From the NCBI GenBank assembly GCA_037576195.1, contig CM075103.1, positions 10,230,001-10,294,000 of the forward strand: a stretch of DNA of 64,000 nt, read 5' to 3'. This stretch comes from Phytoseiulus persimilis (taxonomy: Eukaryota > Arthropoda > Arachnida > Mesostigmata > Phytoseiidae). The stretch's first letter is position 1; every line of letters starts with the position of its first letter. The notes under the pieces were generated by a model, which did no database searches, had not been told where the DNA came from, and saw only the letters and a list, made by a program, of their open reading frames with translations. Positions 10,548-22,100 of the stretch are shown here, in pieces. The position numbers were made by a program, and so were the translations under genes.

Positions 10548-10744
10548 TGTTACTCACCAAAATGATCCGCAAGTCACGGCCTATCTGACTCCACACACCA
10601 CTGCTTCCCAAAGCAGTCAGAAGTCGGAGCAATAAAAAAAACGTCCGAACTCCTTGAAGGCTCAGCTCAACTCACTCGTGTTTGTCTAGGATAACGCTTC
10701 GAAACCGTTTGCCGCTCTGGAATTCACTAGTGGCCGATGCCACA
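10548..10744 (-). repeat. Possible 3' LTR of the gypsy element
   Basis: Just after the coding part of the gypsy remnant (minus strand) comes a purine run GTGGGGAGGAGA, a good polypurine tract. It is followed by TGTGGCATC..., and about 197 bases later by ...GTAACA. A TG...CA block after a polypurine tract is what a 3' LTR looks like. There is no second LTR in the window to compare with, so the borders are tentative. Confidence 0.35.
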
Positions 10745-10787
10745 TCTCCTCCCCACAATGGAGCTCTCTACGTTATAGACTGCGGGG

Positions 10788-12815
10788 TCAAGCTTCACGG
10801 TACGATCTTATACATATGGTCCTTTCACAATTTGATTCCTGAAACCCTCCGTATCTTTTCGGTTCCTTGATCGTTCGCTTTTCTCTTCTTGTCGGACTGT
10901 TATCCGGGACGGTTTCTTCGGTCTCGCAGTTATCCTCCTTCGCAACCAGTGGTTGCAAGTGCGGTTGGTCTTGTCGTCGTTCCGACGTTGGGATATCAGT
11001 TTGATTCCGCCCTTCTTGTTCCCTATTTGGTTGAATTGGCTGTGGTTCGACCGGCTGTTGCCCCTCGTCGTCTCTGTTCGCGAGCCGACCCCACAAGGGG
11101 GTACCGTGCGACCCGGTTGCCTCTCTACTCTGAATGGCGACTTGCCGGTCCCTCACGTGATCCCTATGTGCGAGTCGTTCTCGGCCGTCCCTGGTCCTCA
11201 CCAAAAACGCAGCGTTCCCCCTCTTCTAGACTATCTGGGCCGCTTTTCACTGTTTTCGCAGCGTGTCTCGGAGCCATATCGTTTTTTTCGAATCAATTGG
11301 TTGCTCATCCAAGTTTTCTCTCACGGGCTCTCTCAACAAGCTCCAACCGCTTCGGAATTGACGGCCAAATATCCTCTCCGAAGGGGTCCGCGCGTCCGTT
11401 TCGTTTGGTGAGGAGCTGTAATTGTAGAGGAAGTCTGTTAGTCTTTTGGTCAACGTCCCGTTGGTATTTTTGTCTCAGATATGACTTTACAATGCCCACA
11501 GCTTTTTCCGCACTGCCGTTTGAACTCGGATGGTAAGTTGGAGAACGCTCCCAAGCGATGTTGTTTTCCGTCAGGAAATCTTCCCACTCTTCGCTTGTGT
11601 AGCAGCTTCCATTATCGCTCACCACTAGTCTTGGCGCTCCGAAACCGGTGATGAATTTTGTCATTACTTTGATAACTTCTTCCTTTGAAGTCGTCTTTGT
11701 AGCCTGAGCTTCGATCCATTTGGTGTGTACGTCCACAATCACCAGTTTGAACATGCCCTCATAGGGTCCCAGGAAGTCGACATGTACTCTTTCCATTGGT
11801 TCTGTTGTCAGCCCTCATGGGATCGGCTCATGTTTCGGTCGCTCCGGTGCATGCTGTTGGCAGGTTGCACATTCCGCGGCTATCTGTTCGAGCTTTCGGT
11901 CTATTCCCGCGAACCAGACGACTCTTCTCGCCATTCTCTTCGTACGAGTGACGCCTCCATGGCCTTCGTGAAGTTGTTCCAGGACTTGTTTTTGGAGTCT
12001 TTCCGGCACCACGACTCTGTCCTGCCAGGTCAGAATTCCTTCCAGGGTGCTCGATTCCGCTTGCTTGGCTATCAACTCTTTGGAGCATTTCCTCGGTTGC
12101 AAACTCTTCCCCACTTTGATTTGTTGTAGGACGTAGCTCAATTGTTCATCCTCTTCCGTCGCTTGCTTTCACATCTTTGTGTCTCAACGGAAGTTTCTCA
12201 AGATTTTCGATCAGGAACACGTCCTCGTTGTCTCCCGTTTTCTTCGTTGTTTCCTTTATTGGTAGCCTACTCAGTGCGTCCGCCACGACGTCAGTTTTTC
12301 CCGGCTCGTATTTGATGTTATACGCGAATTCGTTCAGGCTCCACTTTATGAATACGGTTGGCCGAATGCTGCGATATTGGTCGCTTGTTGCCGTACAGTT
12401 CGACCAGTGGCTGGTGGTGAATTTGTGTCCCAACAAATACTCCCGGAACTTCACTGTCATTGCCCGCCAGATCGCCAGAGCTTCGCGTTCTATTTGCGGG
12501 TAGTTCTTTTCTGGCGTGGTCAGCGATCGAGAGGCGAAAGCGATAGGTTTCTCCTCGTTGTCTACCACATGGGCCAACACAGCACCAATACCATATGGTG
12601 ATGCATCACACGTTAGCACCATCGGTAGTCGCATGTCAAACGCTGCCAATCCCTCAGATGTTGCTATGGCTGCTTTTGCATATGCGAATGCTTCCTCTTG
12701 TCGTTCATTCCATTCGAACGACTTGTCTTTCTGAAGCAGCTCATACAACGGTGCCAGCAATAATGTCCGATTGGGAATGAATTTAGCATAGTAAGAAATC
12801 AGGCCCAGAAAAGGG
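10788..12815 (-). mobile_element. Ty3/gypsy retrotransposon, 5'-truncated Pol (RT end, RNase H, integrase)
   Basis: The minus strand reads FLGLISYYAKFIPN (end of the reverse transcriptase), then RNase H with LTCDASPYGIGAVLAHV, FASRSLTTPEKNY and EREALAIW. Next comes the integrase zinc domain HEGHGGVTRTKRMAR...CATCQQ, then the integrase core with VDFLGPYEGMFKLVIVDVHT, VVSDNGSCYTSEEW and YHPSSNGSAEKAV (the D, D and E residues are present). Last is a polar C-terminal tail starting VRTRDGRERLAHRDHVR. Gag, protease and the main reverse transcriptase are missing. Homology stops at about 12815, next to a run of G. Frame changes occur between blocks, so it is inactive. Confidence 0.9.
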
Positions 12816-12875
12816 GGGGGGGGGTGATTCCGAGTCCAATCTGACCATATTTTTCAAAATCAGAATGCTGAACCA

Positions 12876-13907
12876 GTGAAGGGAGAGAAACCTTCGTTTC
12901 AATACCGCGTGCCAGCTGCTGCTCGTACGAAGAGCCTCTTCGGCAATCAAAGATTGGAAGACAGCGGATACAAATCAAGTTCAGAAATGTCAGGTCAAGG
13001 CTGCTCAGCAGAAGTCATTGAGCTCTACGTTGCAGAGCTGGGACCAGATGTTTTGAGTGCTGAGGGTGAAGTTTTCACCTGCGATGTGTGCAACAAAACT
13101 ATGAAGGTCTCGGAGAGGTACCACGTAACGCAGCACCTTCAATCTGTTGGTCACAGAAAAATACTCCTACGAACAGAGAATGACCCCGAAGACTGATCGG
13201 TTGGAAGTCCTGTTCAACTCTCAACAAAGAAAAATTACTTCAGCATGGATCTGTGTAGAATATTAGTGAGTTCGATCGCTCCTTTGTACAAGATTCAACA
13301 TCCAACTTTCAGAAGCTTCATCCAGAAAGACTGCGGTAACCCGATGCCAGACCACACGGCCTTACGAAAAACATACCTAAAGAAGCTTTACGAGGGGACT
13401 ATTCTGAAAATATGAGCCTCTACCAGTGAAAATCGGATCTGGATCTCGATAGATGAAACGAAAGACGCCAAGTGCCAATTCGTATCAAACACCGTATTCG
13501 GGAGCCTCGCGGCGGGGGAGCAATCCACCCCATCCCTACTAAACACAGAAATAGTGGAGAGAAGTAATCATTCGAGCATCGCGCAGGCCTTCACCAATGC
13601 CCTCCTCAAGCTCTGGCCTGGAGGAATACACCACGATCGTGTTACTCTCCTCGTAAGCGACGCCGCTTCGTTTATGAAGGAAGCCTTGAAAGTACTCTTC
13701 CCCAAGATGATCCATGCGACATGCGTAGTTCATGGAGTTCACAGGGTTTGCGAAGAGATCCGAGACCAATTTCCGAAGGCAGACAACCTCATTCCGAACG
13801 GGAAGAAGGTTTCCCGTGAAGCTCCCTCTCGGAATCAGAAATTTCGGTCAGTTGCGCCGAATACACCTCTCCCTCCAGAACCAGATCTGACTCGTTGGGG
13901 CACCTGA
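12876..13907 (+). pseudogene. hAT-type transposase relic with BED-like zinc finger (CGGBP1-like)
   Basis: One reading frame is kept from 12876 to 13907 and interrupted only by two TGA codons, at 13194-13196 and 13413-13415. The first part contains FTCDVCNKTMKVSERYHVT and a following H-x5-H, a BED-like finger for DNA binding. The middle reads HPTFRSFIQKDCGNPMPDHT and RIWISIDETKDAK, the first acidic block of the catalytic domain. The end reads VTLLVSDAASFMKEALKVL, HATCVVHGVHRVCEEIRDQF and PLPPEPDLTRWGT. This arrangement belongs to the DUF659/hAT family related to CGG-binding protein 1, widespread in mites and ticks. The C-terminal dimerisation domain is missing after the stop at 13907. Confidence 0.8.
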
Positions 13908-16193
13908 TTTCGCTCATATACAGACTCGATCCCTGCTTGACAGAAAAATATTGCTTCCGAACAGAGAGGCATTCGTTTTGTACAATCATACCTCTATACG
14001 AATGGAAATTAACTGAGAACTGACTCGGAGGGGTCCCTTGAATCAAGTCTCGGCGACTGACGCGAGCTATTCATATGAGTGTAGGGGAGACAGGCCTGAT
14101 TTGGTCGACTTCTTGCTTTGACCAGTACTGTGAACGCACGTAAAAAGAGATTCTAGGGAAACAAACTGGCTCGAGCGGCTCTCCGACGCTCTTCTTATTC
14201 CCCTAGATAGCGCGATTCATGTTTGGATTCTCGTAGAATGCCGTGAGAAAGAAAGTGTTCCTAAAATGGGATACGTTCGTCCCTGGTACTGGAAACTTCA
14301 GGTTCAGATACACACTTCTCGCTCAGCGAATGTAACTCGGCTGTTGCTTCATGCCAAAAGACCGCGAGTTGTCCGGATACTCGGGAAACATTTGAACTCA
14401 GGATTCGAGCCGGAGACACAGAGTTAACGACCAATGACGAATGAGGCCGTCCAGCAGAACAGGAGTCCTTGGCGCACTCCCCGATTCGGCCAACGGTTCA
14501 GGAGTCGGGGCACGACTTTCTAGTGCGAGCGTCCCAGACACTTGCAGGGTGCAATCTAGTGCCAATGCCGCACGAACACACCCCAGCCTAGATTGCAGAC
14601 AATCCTCTTGCGGGATCTGCTCATAGAACTCGGGGGAAGGTATTGGGAGAATATTGCCACTGATCAGAAGCGCGTGTCGGACATGTTGCCGCACCGTCAG
14701 TATTCATCTCGAAAAAGGAGGAGGAGGTTCATCATATTTGGAAAAGAACATTTATTTTGCTCCTCGTCCTTCGTCTCATTATCACTGCGGTAAAAATTTA
14801 ACAAATTCCAAAGCTACTTCATTGTGGGAGTGGGATTGCCCACGATGTCGAGGGCTGTCCCAATTTTCGGATACGCATCAGAGAACCTGTCATCTAGAAA
14901 TCTCTGGCATGAGTACTTTTTACAAAGACACTTAACATTTAGGTTGTTACTTGAATTCTAAACAATTAGTTGTCTATAATTTATCCGTCAAGAAAAAGAG
15001 GCCTGCCCTGTCCCGATCTCGAAGATCCGCTGTCCTCCAGAAATACGCTCGTCAACGTACTACGGGTTTCTCGGCTTACAATTCATCGTGGAACAGGGGT
15101 GTTCTCGACATTCCCGCACTCGGCGGAGCTGATGATCGAAGACTCTTCCGTGGAGGCGGGTTCGTTCGAGACTTTCGAGTTTGCCACGAGGTCGTCTGTC
15201 CTCACCGTTGAGCTTCGGCATCCCTCATTTAAGGATCGTTCTTCTGAGAACTTTCGAGTTTCCCCGTTGCGGCATCGAAAACCACCGTAAGGGCTCATTC
15301 CGAGCGCGGAATGATATAGATCGACCCGAACGTATACGATCGATGGGGGATGCTCAAGAAGCGGTGTTACTCTGCTCTCATCAGTTTTCGAACGAACACG
15401 AGCGATATCACGCTGGAGAATACGTGACTTGCTCGAGATTCGTCAGACCGGGCGTTTGTTGACAGGTGGAATTCGAAACTGCTGGTGAAGATTGAGGCCG
15501 TGAATTCTCTGCCGCTGAAACCTCGCAGTTTCTCCCTTTTCCGATGACAGTTCCTGAATCTCGAGTCCTCGGGCGTCGTATACTTTCCATTTCCATATAT
15601 ACAAAACTAACGATCGATAAAACTACCGACGATGGATGATTGAATGAATGAGTTGTAAATCAATTGATCGGTCGAACGGAAGTCGCTTCTCACAAATAAT
15701 TTCGCTCGATTTCTCCTCTGAACTCCGCCAGAGCGGGTGTCCCCACAGTTATGCGCACAGCTCTTGGATTCGCGAGTGAATCTCCAACGCGATTCACCTC
15801 GTTCTGACTAGTCTCTTCTGAGTTCCATAAAAATTTTCGTCTCCTCGATTGCCGTTTTCATCAATCGCTCTGCTTCGCCTACTCAAAATATAATTCTTCC
15901 CGTGGTCAGAGTCCAGGGCTCGGTGGAAGACCCATTCCTGGTCGTTGATGTCCACGACTTTTCGTCTACCGCGAAGAATGTCGCTGAAGAACCTGCGAAA
16001 ATGGTAGATTTCTCGGAATTCATCCCTCGGAGGCCTCAAACGTCGGTGGAGTTGATATCATCTCATTAATCGAAACTACGACGATCCTCACCTCTCCTTT
16101 GTACAATTGTGACCGGTGAGAAACTCAACTGAAAAACGCCGCCGTCGAAGATCGTTGCTACTCATCAGATCCAAGACTGATGGAGGGAAATCA
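13908..16193. other. Non-coding or unassigned; probable 3' UTR of the alpha2/delta gene on the right part
   Basis: No recognised protein is present. Left of about 14.7 kb it is likely decayed element sequence. A minus-strand AATAAA lies at 14751-14756 and could end the alpha2/delta transcript, giving a 1.4-kb 3' UTR. Two minus-strand open stretches are noted: 15830-15990 (after a TTTTCGCAG acceptor-like site, reading FFSDILRGRRKVVDIND) and 15455-15590 (reading ARGLEIQELSSEKGETARF). They might be exons of an unknown small gene, but I see no homology. Confidence 0.35.
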
Positions 16194-19100
16194 TTATCTG
16201 ATTTCTTGACGGTTCAGCGGTTGTTGAAGCATCAGAGCGAGGACACCGCTCAGGAGGAGCAACGGCCAACTTAAGGAGTTTGTCGTGGAGGATCCGCACT
16301 GCTCCTTTAGATCAAGCTCCTTCAGCATTTCTTTCTCCTGTTTGGATCGAGAATCGGTTGAAAATATGAAGCGCACCCCAGCCTGACCTCTTAGCCACTT
16401 CATTGGGTTAGATTTTGATGTTATTTTCTCCGGAGATGTCAGTCGCCGATTAAGTCTCCAAGACCTCGCTGCGGTGTCGCGGCCGGAGAATCGAGTGAAG
16501 CTGATATTCAAGTCGTCGAACGCGATCAAGGTAGAGATATTGTCACCTAATTCCATTCGTTGTTACTACTTGCAGAAGCGTCACATGATGGTTGCACAAA
16601 CGAACCGGATCAAGATTCATCACGCTGCAAACGTGCGCTAGTTGCATGCTATCGGCGGGGATCGTAGGACAAGAGAGATGTTCTCTCGCCACGAAACTCA
16701 AGATTATCTCGACGAGAAAAAATCGAGAACTCTAGAATGAATCCATTCCTCCGCGGGTGAGTTCAGTCAGGGAAAAATATCGAGCATGTCTCCAGAAAAA
16801 AACGAGGTTCGGGCTAGCAATTGTCGGATTGGAGAAAAAGAAGAGAAAATTTTCAAGGCTTACGCAGGCGAATTTTCTGTAGAAATAGTTGTAGCCCTCT
16901 TCGCAGATGGGTTCACCGCTCCGAAATAGCTGAGGGAAGGAGTTGGAAGAAAATGAAATCACTATAGGAATGAAGGAAACTGTGCTTGAGAAAAAGATCG
17001 GGAAACAAAACGGAGGAAAAAAGGAAAAGGGCTGATAAACCGTCCATTTAACTGGCTACTCCAAAGCGCTACGCGGGTTCCACTTAGCGCTGAAACTACA
17101 GCCGTTACCGACCAGCTCTTTGAGCGGTCCGCTCCCCGTTGAGCCGCGGAACCGTTGCCGTCCTGAGTTTTTCGATGCTGATGCATCATCTTACATCATA
17201 AGTCCGCGATATCTCGATTTCATTGGGTAAAAGTTGAAGTACTCACGGCCGCATGGTAGTTATAGCAGGAATCTGGTTTCTGTCGATCGAGAGGAGTCTT
17301 AATGCAGGCGGTGGTGACGTTCGAGTCTGCCAGCATGCCGGTAGACTCTCGCGGTTCGAGCCGAAGTTTCTTCCGCTCGCAGTGCTGACACGCATGCGGA
17401 ACCGCGACGAGAATCAGGTTGCTATCATAGATCGGTTGTACGATGAAAGTATGGTTGCAAGCGACGTCGCATTGGTGAACATTCCCGAACGTTGGGTTTT
17501 CGCCAAGGTTTGCCATGATATAAAGGTCCACTTCGCGATCACAAGGCCTCAGCACGGTGAAGGCCATCCCGGGATGAGGGTTATCGGTATCATCGGCCAC
17601 CAGCATCTCATCACCCTCCGCTGCAAGCAAATCGAATTTTAGAGAGAAAGAGAGACTCATTCATCGAGAGTACTGCCGCTGGCACCTGAGAGAACGCTAA
17701 CACGCTGCTCACCGTATCCAAACACTCGCATGGGGTTGAAGAACCACGACTGAGTGTTGATGAGAGTCAATTTTCCTAAGTTGGTAACGACGCTGTTCAA
17801 CAAAAAGAGGACGGCCCTCAACAGAGCCGCGAACGGATTCCGTAACACCGAGGCTGAGCCCTGCCCGGCTTTAATGCTGAAGCAAACCGCTTGGTAATCG
17901 TATATCGTCACTTTCTTGTAGATGTTGTACTTGATGAGTTGGTTGAAAACCGCCGCGTCGACTTCTCCGAAGAACTTCCCGACCAGTGGCGAAATCTGCG
18001 GAGGATTCATGACTTAGCGCGACCGGTCATGAGTCGACGAATCAATCATCCCGTTGGCTGGGATGCAGGAAGAGGAAAAGGAGGTGGTCGATGTACCGTG
18101 TCAGAATTGTTCGCCACAGCCAGAATGAAACCGTTGTTATCCAGCAGAAAACAGTCGAAACTTTCGTTGGCCGAGTTGCATTTGAATTTACAATCCTGGC
18201 CTTCGCACTGGAATCAGAGAACGGTTAGACGGAGCGGAAGTTCCTCACCATCAAAGAGTGGAATTATCAAGAAATGAAGATACCATGGGGCAGTTGCTAA
18301 CGGTGACTCACATTGTTCGTAGAATTGAAAAACTTCTGCGTAAAAGTCTTATGGTCGATTTGAACTCCCACCACGGCAACCGGAGCGGACTGGTTGTCCG
18401 ATGCGCCCAACATTACTGCTCGCGTGGCCGTGATTACGATCGGAGAACCCTCCGCATATGAGCTGTGATCGAAGATTTGATTTCAGCAGCTCTTCGCGTC
18501 AATGGTATCGATGAAAGTTCGGGTAACGCGCCTCACAGTCGGAGCAGATGCAGCGAAAATACCTCCGGTCAACACAAACGCCCTTCTCGAAACACTCGAC
18601 GAAGTCATGCCAAGCGGTGTTTGCAAGAATGGTTGGGATGAGGCATTCGTTTTCAAAATCCTCCGAGCTCCCGAGGAAATCGGAATAAATTGTCGAGGTG
18701 AACGAAGCAAAATTATGAATCGTGATGCGGACCGTGAATCGCCGGGAATTCTGAAGTACGCACTGAAACTCGTGCCGACGTTCGATGATTCATTGCTCCG
18801 CTATTTGGCATGCGTCGTCGTTCTCGCCCTGACCTTACATTTCATACCGCGAGCGATTCAGCGTGCATACAGACACATGTGGGGTGAGCGAACTTCACGA
18901 TGCGATTGGACAGAGGATCTCGCACGCAAGCATGAAACTTCGATAGATATCGCGCATGGTTTTCGCGGCGTAATACAACACGATTCGAATTTTTCCGGTG
19001 CGCTGAACTGAGAGTTTCGTTTTCCTCCGCACAGGGCGGCGTCGGGGACGAAACCCGCGACGACTTCGCAATCCCCAAGGGCCAGCTCCGGCTGAGAACC

Positions 19101-22100
19101 AAGCGTCGAGCGACCCAGATCTTTCTCCCCCGGAATGCGCGGAGCATCATGAGCGTCTCTTGAAGTACCGCAGCGTTTTCACTCAGTCGACGATAGATAA
19201 ACGCTGTTGCAGACAATGTTCTAAAGAGAACGCTGTCGTCTCGGTTGGTTAAATTGATGATAAACTATCAGAATTGTTGTGTCCTTGTTCGCATTATTTT
19301 TCCGATGTCGCTCCTTACGCATGCAATCAATCAACCATCGCGCGATGTCCATCCGGAGCCGCCACTCTCCTTGGAGCCCTACCCCGTGTTAAAGACCGAG
19401 AAACAGATTTCAGATCCAAATTCACGCTTACCTCTCTCCAGCGTCGAATGGTACAGAATACACGAAGGCCTCTTTGGATGCGTTTGAGTGGTAGTAGAAG
19501 TCTACGGCGCGTTTGTAGAACAGCTCATCGATCGATCTTGGATATTTGTTATGGAATTTCCTGCAAGGGTCGAGACCGTTCCCGCATTCCGAGTGTTTCT
19601 CCGAGAAGTCGTGCTCTATCTCTCCCTTCCGAACAACTCGTCAGCCTAGCTCCGAGGAAAACGGGGTTCTCGCTTACTCGTACTCTGGGTTCGGCTCTCG
19701 ATTATCGAACGATTGCATCCGCAGAAGTCCACTTCGCGTCGCGACGAAAGCTGATACGATCCCGTTGCTCTTCGTGAGAACATCCCTGAAGAAGTAGGCA
19801 AGCCACAATTTTAGATGGACGGGCTCGATGAGATTGCTCGCGAAACCAATCGACGAACCACCGGAGCCACAGGCGTCCCGACTCCGGAGTTTGGGTATCA
19901 TGCAAAGGTCTCGAGTTTCGAACAAAGGAATCAAGAGCAACTAAATGGTGTCATCCAACACTTCGAGAGAACAGTTTTCTAGATGCCGCCAATCAAACAT
20001 CGACGAGACAGTCGACAGAAGAGGGTCGACCGAGTCCTGGAGCCCAGAACGCTTGCCGACCCCACGACCTGACTGTCACCGCCCGTCCGTTCCACTGCGT
20101 CTCGACTCCTCTGGCCGGGAATGTCCGAGAGCTCGGGAGAAAGAGTCCAAGCTGTTCTCGATGAAGCTATTCTGAACTAAACTTGAAGCGGCTTCTCCCG
20201 GAGGCGCAGAAGAACGACGGGTCGGGTTCACAACCTAGTTACCTGGGAAGTAGCTGGAGTAAGGTATGCAGCGGAGTGTTCACGCTACTCAATCATTTCA
20301 AAGTATGCGTAAATGTTTCGGTAGGCAGGTTCATAGATCGTTCGGTTCGTATATGAGTAATATCGTCCAGTGAGTTATATATTGATGATACAGGTTTGAT
20401 ATTCGTTCGTTATTTGTGCGGGAAATAGAGTTTCGGTTAGAGAGCGCGAATCCGTTTGGGTAGCAAAAAAGAAAATCATCGCCAAGGGAGCAGCAAAGGA
20501 AGAGGATGTCTCGTTAGACTTGCGATCGCAGACTCTGAGATCGGAACTCCGGACTTCAATCTTTCAACGGCTGCTTCATCGCTTCGGATCCTATGATCTG
20601 ATATTTCGAGGTCGAGATCGAACGACAAGCCACACTCGGGTGGGAGTGATGGGATCTACGGAAGCTAGGGTTTCAACTATAGATTCGAGATGCGGCCGGG
20701 AGCAGAGAGACAGACCGGGAACATATCAAGGATCCGGAATCTCGTTGGGATTTTCCGGGAGGAATTTCCGAACGTGAAATTGCAAGCCGCGAACGACCTT
20801 CCTGTCTCTCCGCTGCGACCACGCGGTTCCGTTGGCGAACACGTTGGAATATCATCATGTTTGCCAAATGATAATGGTGATGATGATGGAGTCTCAGTCA
20901 CTCATGAGGTGGTCTAGGGCCAAAAGTCTTACCTCGCACGGCTTTTCGTGTTCGAGGGCGATTGGGTCTTCATTTGCTCCAGTGTGTGCGGAGCCGTCCG
21001 GGAGGCGTCGAAGATCAAACTTTGAAGTAGTTCAAGATCGCCTGCGAGCGAATCGCCGTCGTTAGTCGAGCGCGTCATTCGGCCAGCTTTCTCCTCAGGA
21101 GTGTGTTCCCGAGCGGCGTTGGCGACAGACCGCCGGGAGCTGTCAGCGGCTCTGTTCGGGTGGATAGAGGGGGCGATGGGGTTGGTACTCACATATCCAT
21201 CCTTTGAACGAATGCATCTTGTTGGGTCTGTTGGCGTCGAGCGTGAATTTGGGGTTTTTCTCACTCCGCCACGCCTTCAGGAGGGAAGCGACGGCGTTCT
21301 TCTGGATGTGATCGATGCCACCCTTGAAGTTGTTGTGAGTTCCCCGCTCGGCGTTGTCATCTTCGCAGTAAGTCCAATTGGGATGCACATGCCAGTCAGT
21401 ACCCTCAAAATATGTTTTGTACACTGCAACCGTAATGATTCACGTGAGACAGCGTTTCTTCCTCCGGCAAGTGGCGAGTTGGCGAGATGGAGGAGGGGGC
21501 TTGACGGTAGAAATTTGGGAGCTCGAAAAAACTCCCTCGTCTTCGACAGACCGGACCGCGTCGCATTCATTTGGGATACGACTCGTTTTTTAAGGTCTCA
21601 CCATCGATTTTTTGATTGGCGGGGTTGCTGAGTTCGAATTGCGCATCCACTCCATGAACGCCGTAAGGCTGAGGAAGAGCGATGGCTAGCGAGAACACCG
21701 AGTGGCCTACCGGTCCGAAAAAGTATCGATGTTTTCGCACAGCCACTCGCTTCTGCAATTTCAAGGGGAAACAAGAATCAGACATTTGGCTGCTCATCCG
21801 CCCGTTGTCATGTCAGAAGTCAAGAACTTGGAGGACAACTACGCCCCACGGAAGGGGCCAGAATCAAAGTCGAACTACGGCTGAGTGGGATCCTCCCGGA
21901 GCAAGAAACCTTGACGTAAAAGACGACGAAGTTCTCTCGAAGAGGAGCGCATCGGTCGAAATGGCAATGATCACTTCCGTAATTAAGAGTGCCGAACATA
22001 GCATACCATTCCATCCATGTGGACGCGCACATTGTGAGGATCAGACCAGCCCCGCCGCCCGTCAATCATGTTTTTGCGCATGTTTTTGAATGCTTGTGAA

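Noticed and set aside
10889-11536. 215-codon plus-strand open frame
   Set aside because: It is antisense to the gypsy integrase and C-terminal tail; the real motifs are on the minus strand.
17253-17642. 130-codon plus-strand open frame over the alpha2/delta exon at 17247-17620
   Set aside because: It is the antisense shadow of a real coding exon, whose minus-strand translation carries the family motifs and correct splice sites.
18483-18710. Minus-strand frame reading [20 protein letters not shown], at first taken for an alpha2/delta exon
   Set aside because: The expected segment is supplied by the exons at 19560-19432 ([11 protein letters not shown]) and 18462-18312 ([16 protein letters not shown]), which join directly in phase. 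The frame lies in the intron between them.
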